Part shown: positions 6,001 to 6,069 of the stretch, piece after piece
How positions within the stretch are numbered: the stretch's first letter is position 1
Layout: every line of letters starts with the position of its first letter
Source of the DNA: Spongiicolonus versatilis
GTDB taxonomy: Bacteria > Pseudomonadota > Gammaproteobacteria > Arenicellales > Spongiicolonaceae
Assembly: GCA_028286165.1 (NCBI GenBank)
Contig: JAPYMU010000217.1
Location: forward strand, 1 to 6,069
Length of the DNA: 6,069 bases
Direction of reading: 5' to 3'
Notes under the pieces: generated by a model
What the model was told of the DNA's origin: nothing
Databases searched by the model: none
The model's input: the letters and a program-made list of their open reading frames with translations, nothing else
Program-made: the position numbers and the translations under genes

Positions 6001-6069
6001 ATGACAAAAATTCTCATCACCGGAGCGGAGGGGCTGATTGGCCGGGCGGCGCGGGTTGCGCTGGAGGGT
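6001..6069 (+). CDS. NAD-dependent epimerase/dehydratase (extended SDR), N-terminal 23 codons
   Basis: Only the first 23 residues lie in the window. MTKILITGAEGLIGR is the first strand and glycine-rich loop of a Rossmann fold, with TGxxGxxG at residues 7-14, typical of extended short-chain dehydrogenases that act on nucleotide sugars. The pattern of a short hydrophobic strand starting at residue 3 supports the ATG at 6001. No Shine-Dalgarno sequence is visible in the 55-bp spacer, which holds no convincing promoter or terminator. Its place behind a carbamoyltransferase fits a role in making or modifying the sugar that is carbamoylated, but the substrate cannot be told from this fragment. Confidence 0.8.
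   Translation, partial: MTKILITGAEGLIGRAARVALEG

Overview
The window is a gene-dense, high-GC bacterial segment in which every supported gene reads on the plus strand. The gene families point to a proteobacterium: a fused TRAP transporter permease with a DUF3394-type tail next to a universal stress protein. No 16S, tRNA or taxon-specific marker is present, so the assignment is only suggestive. I see no RNA gene, CRISPR array, insertion sequence or convincing terminator.

Layout. Positions 1-1589 hold the 3' part of a fused TRAP transporter permease (TAXI-type, DctQM fusion). It is broken at about 716-728: the frame changes, and the conserved stretch that normally joins the two sides (roughly 80-100 residues, from memory of the family) is absent. 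Two bases later, at 1592-2029, comes an intact UspA-family protein of the kind often linked to TRAP transporters. Six bases further on is a 262-residue beta-class DNA methyltransferase (2036-2824) with no restriction partner in view. After a 54-bp gap lies a CBS-less ClC chloride channel/transporter (2879-4174). It keeps the gating glutamate, but the position of the internal proton glutamate is valine. A 31-bp gap leads to a full-length NodU/CmcH/TobZ-type carbamoyltransferase (4206-5945). The window ends 23 codons into a Rossmann-fold NAD-dependent epimerase/dehydratase (6001 onward).

How the genes work together. The TRAP permease and UspA form a recognisable solute-uptake module, although the permease as read here cannot make a normal protein. 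The carbamoyltransferase and epimerase look like the start of a sugar-decorating cluster (surface glycan or secondary metabolite) that continues beyond the window. The methyltransferase and ClC gene have no evident functional link to either module. Composition is a mosaic: the TRAP, UspA and ClC genes are very GC-rich, while the methyltransferase and carbamoyltransferase are visibly less so, which suggests separate histories. I found no clearly undescribed system. The best leads are the broken permease, the channel-like ClC and the carbamoyltransferase/epimerase pair.
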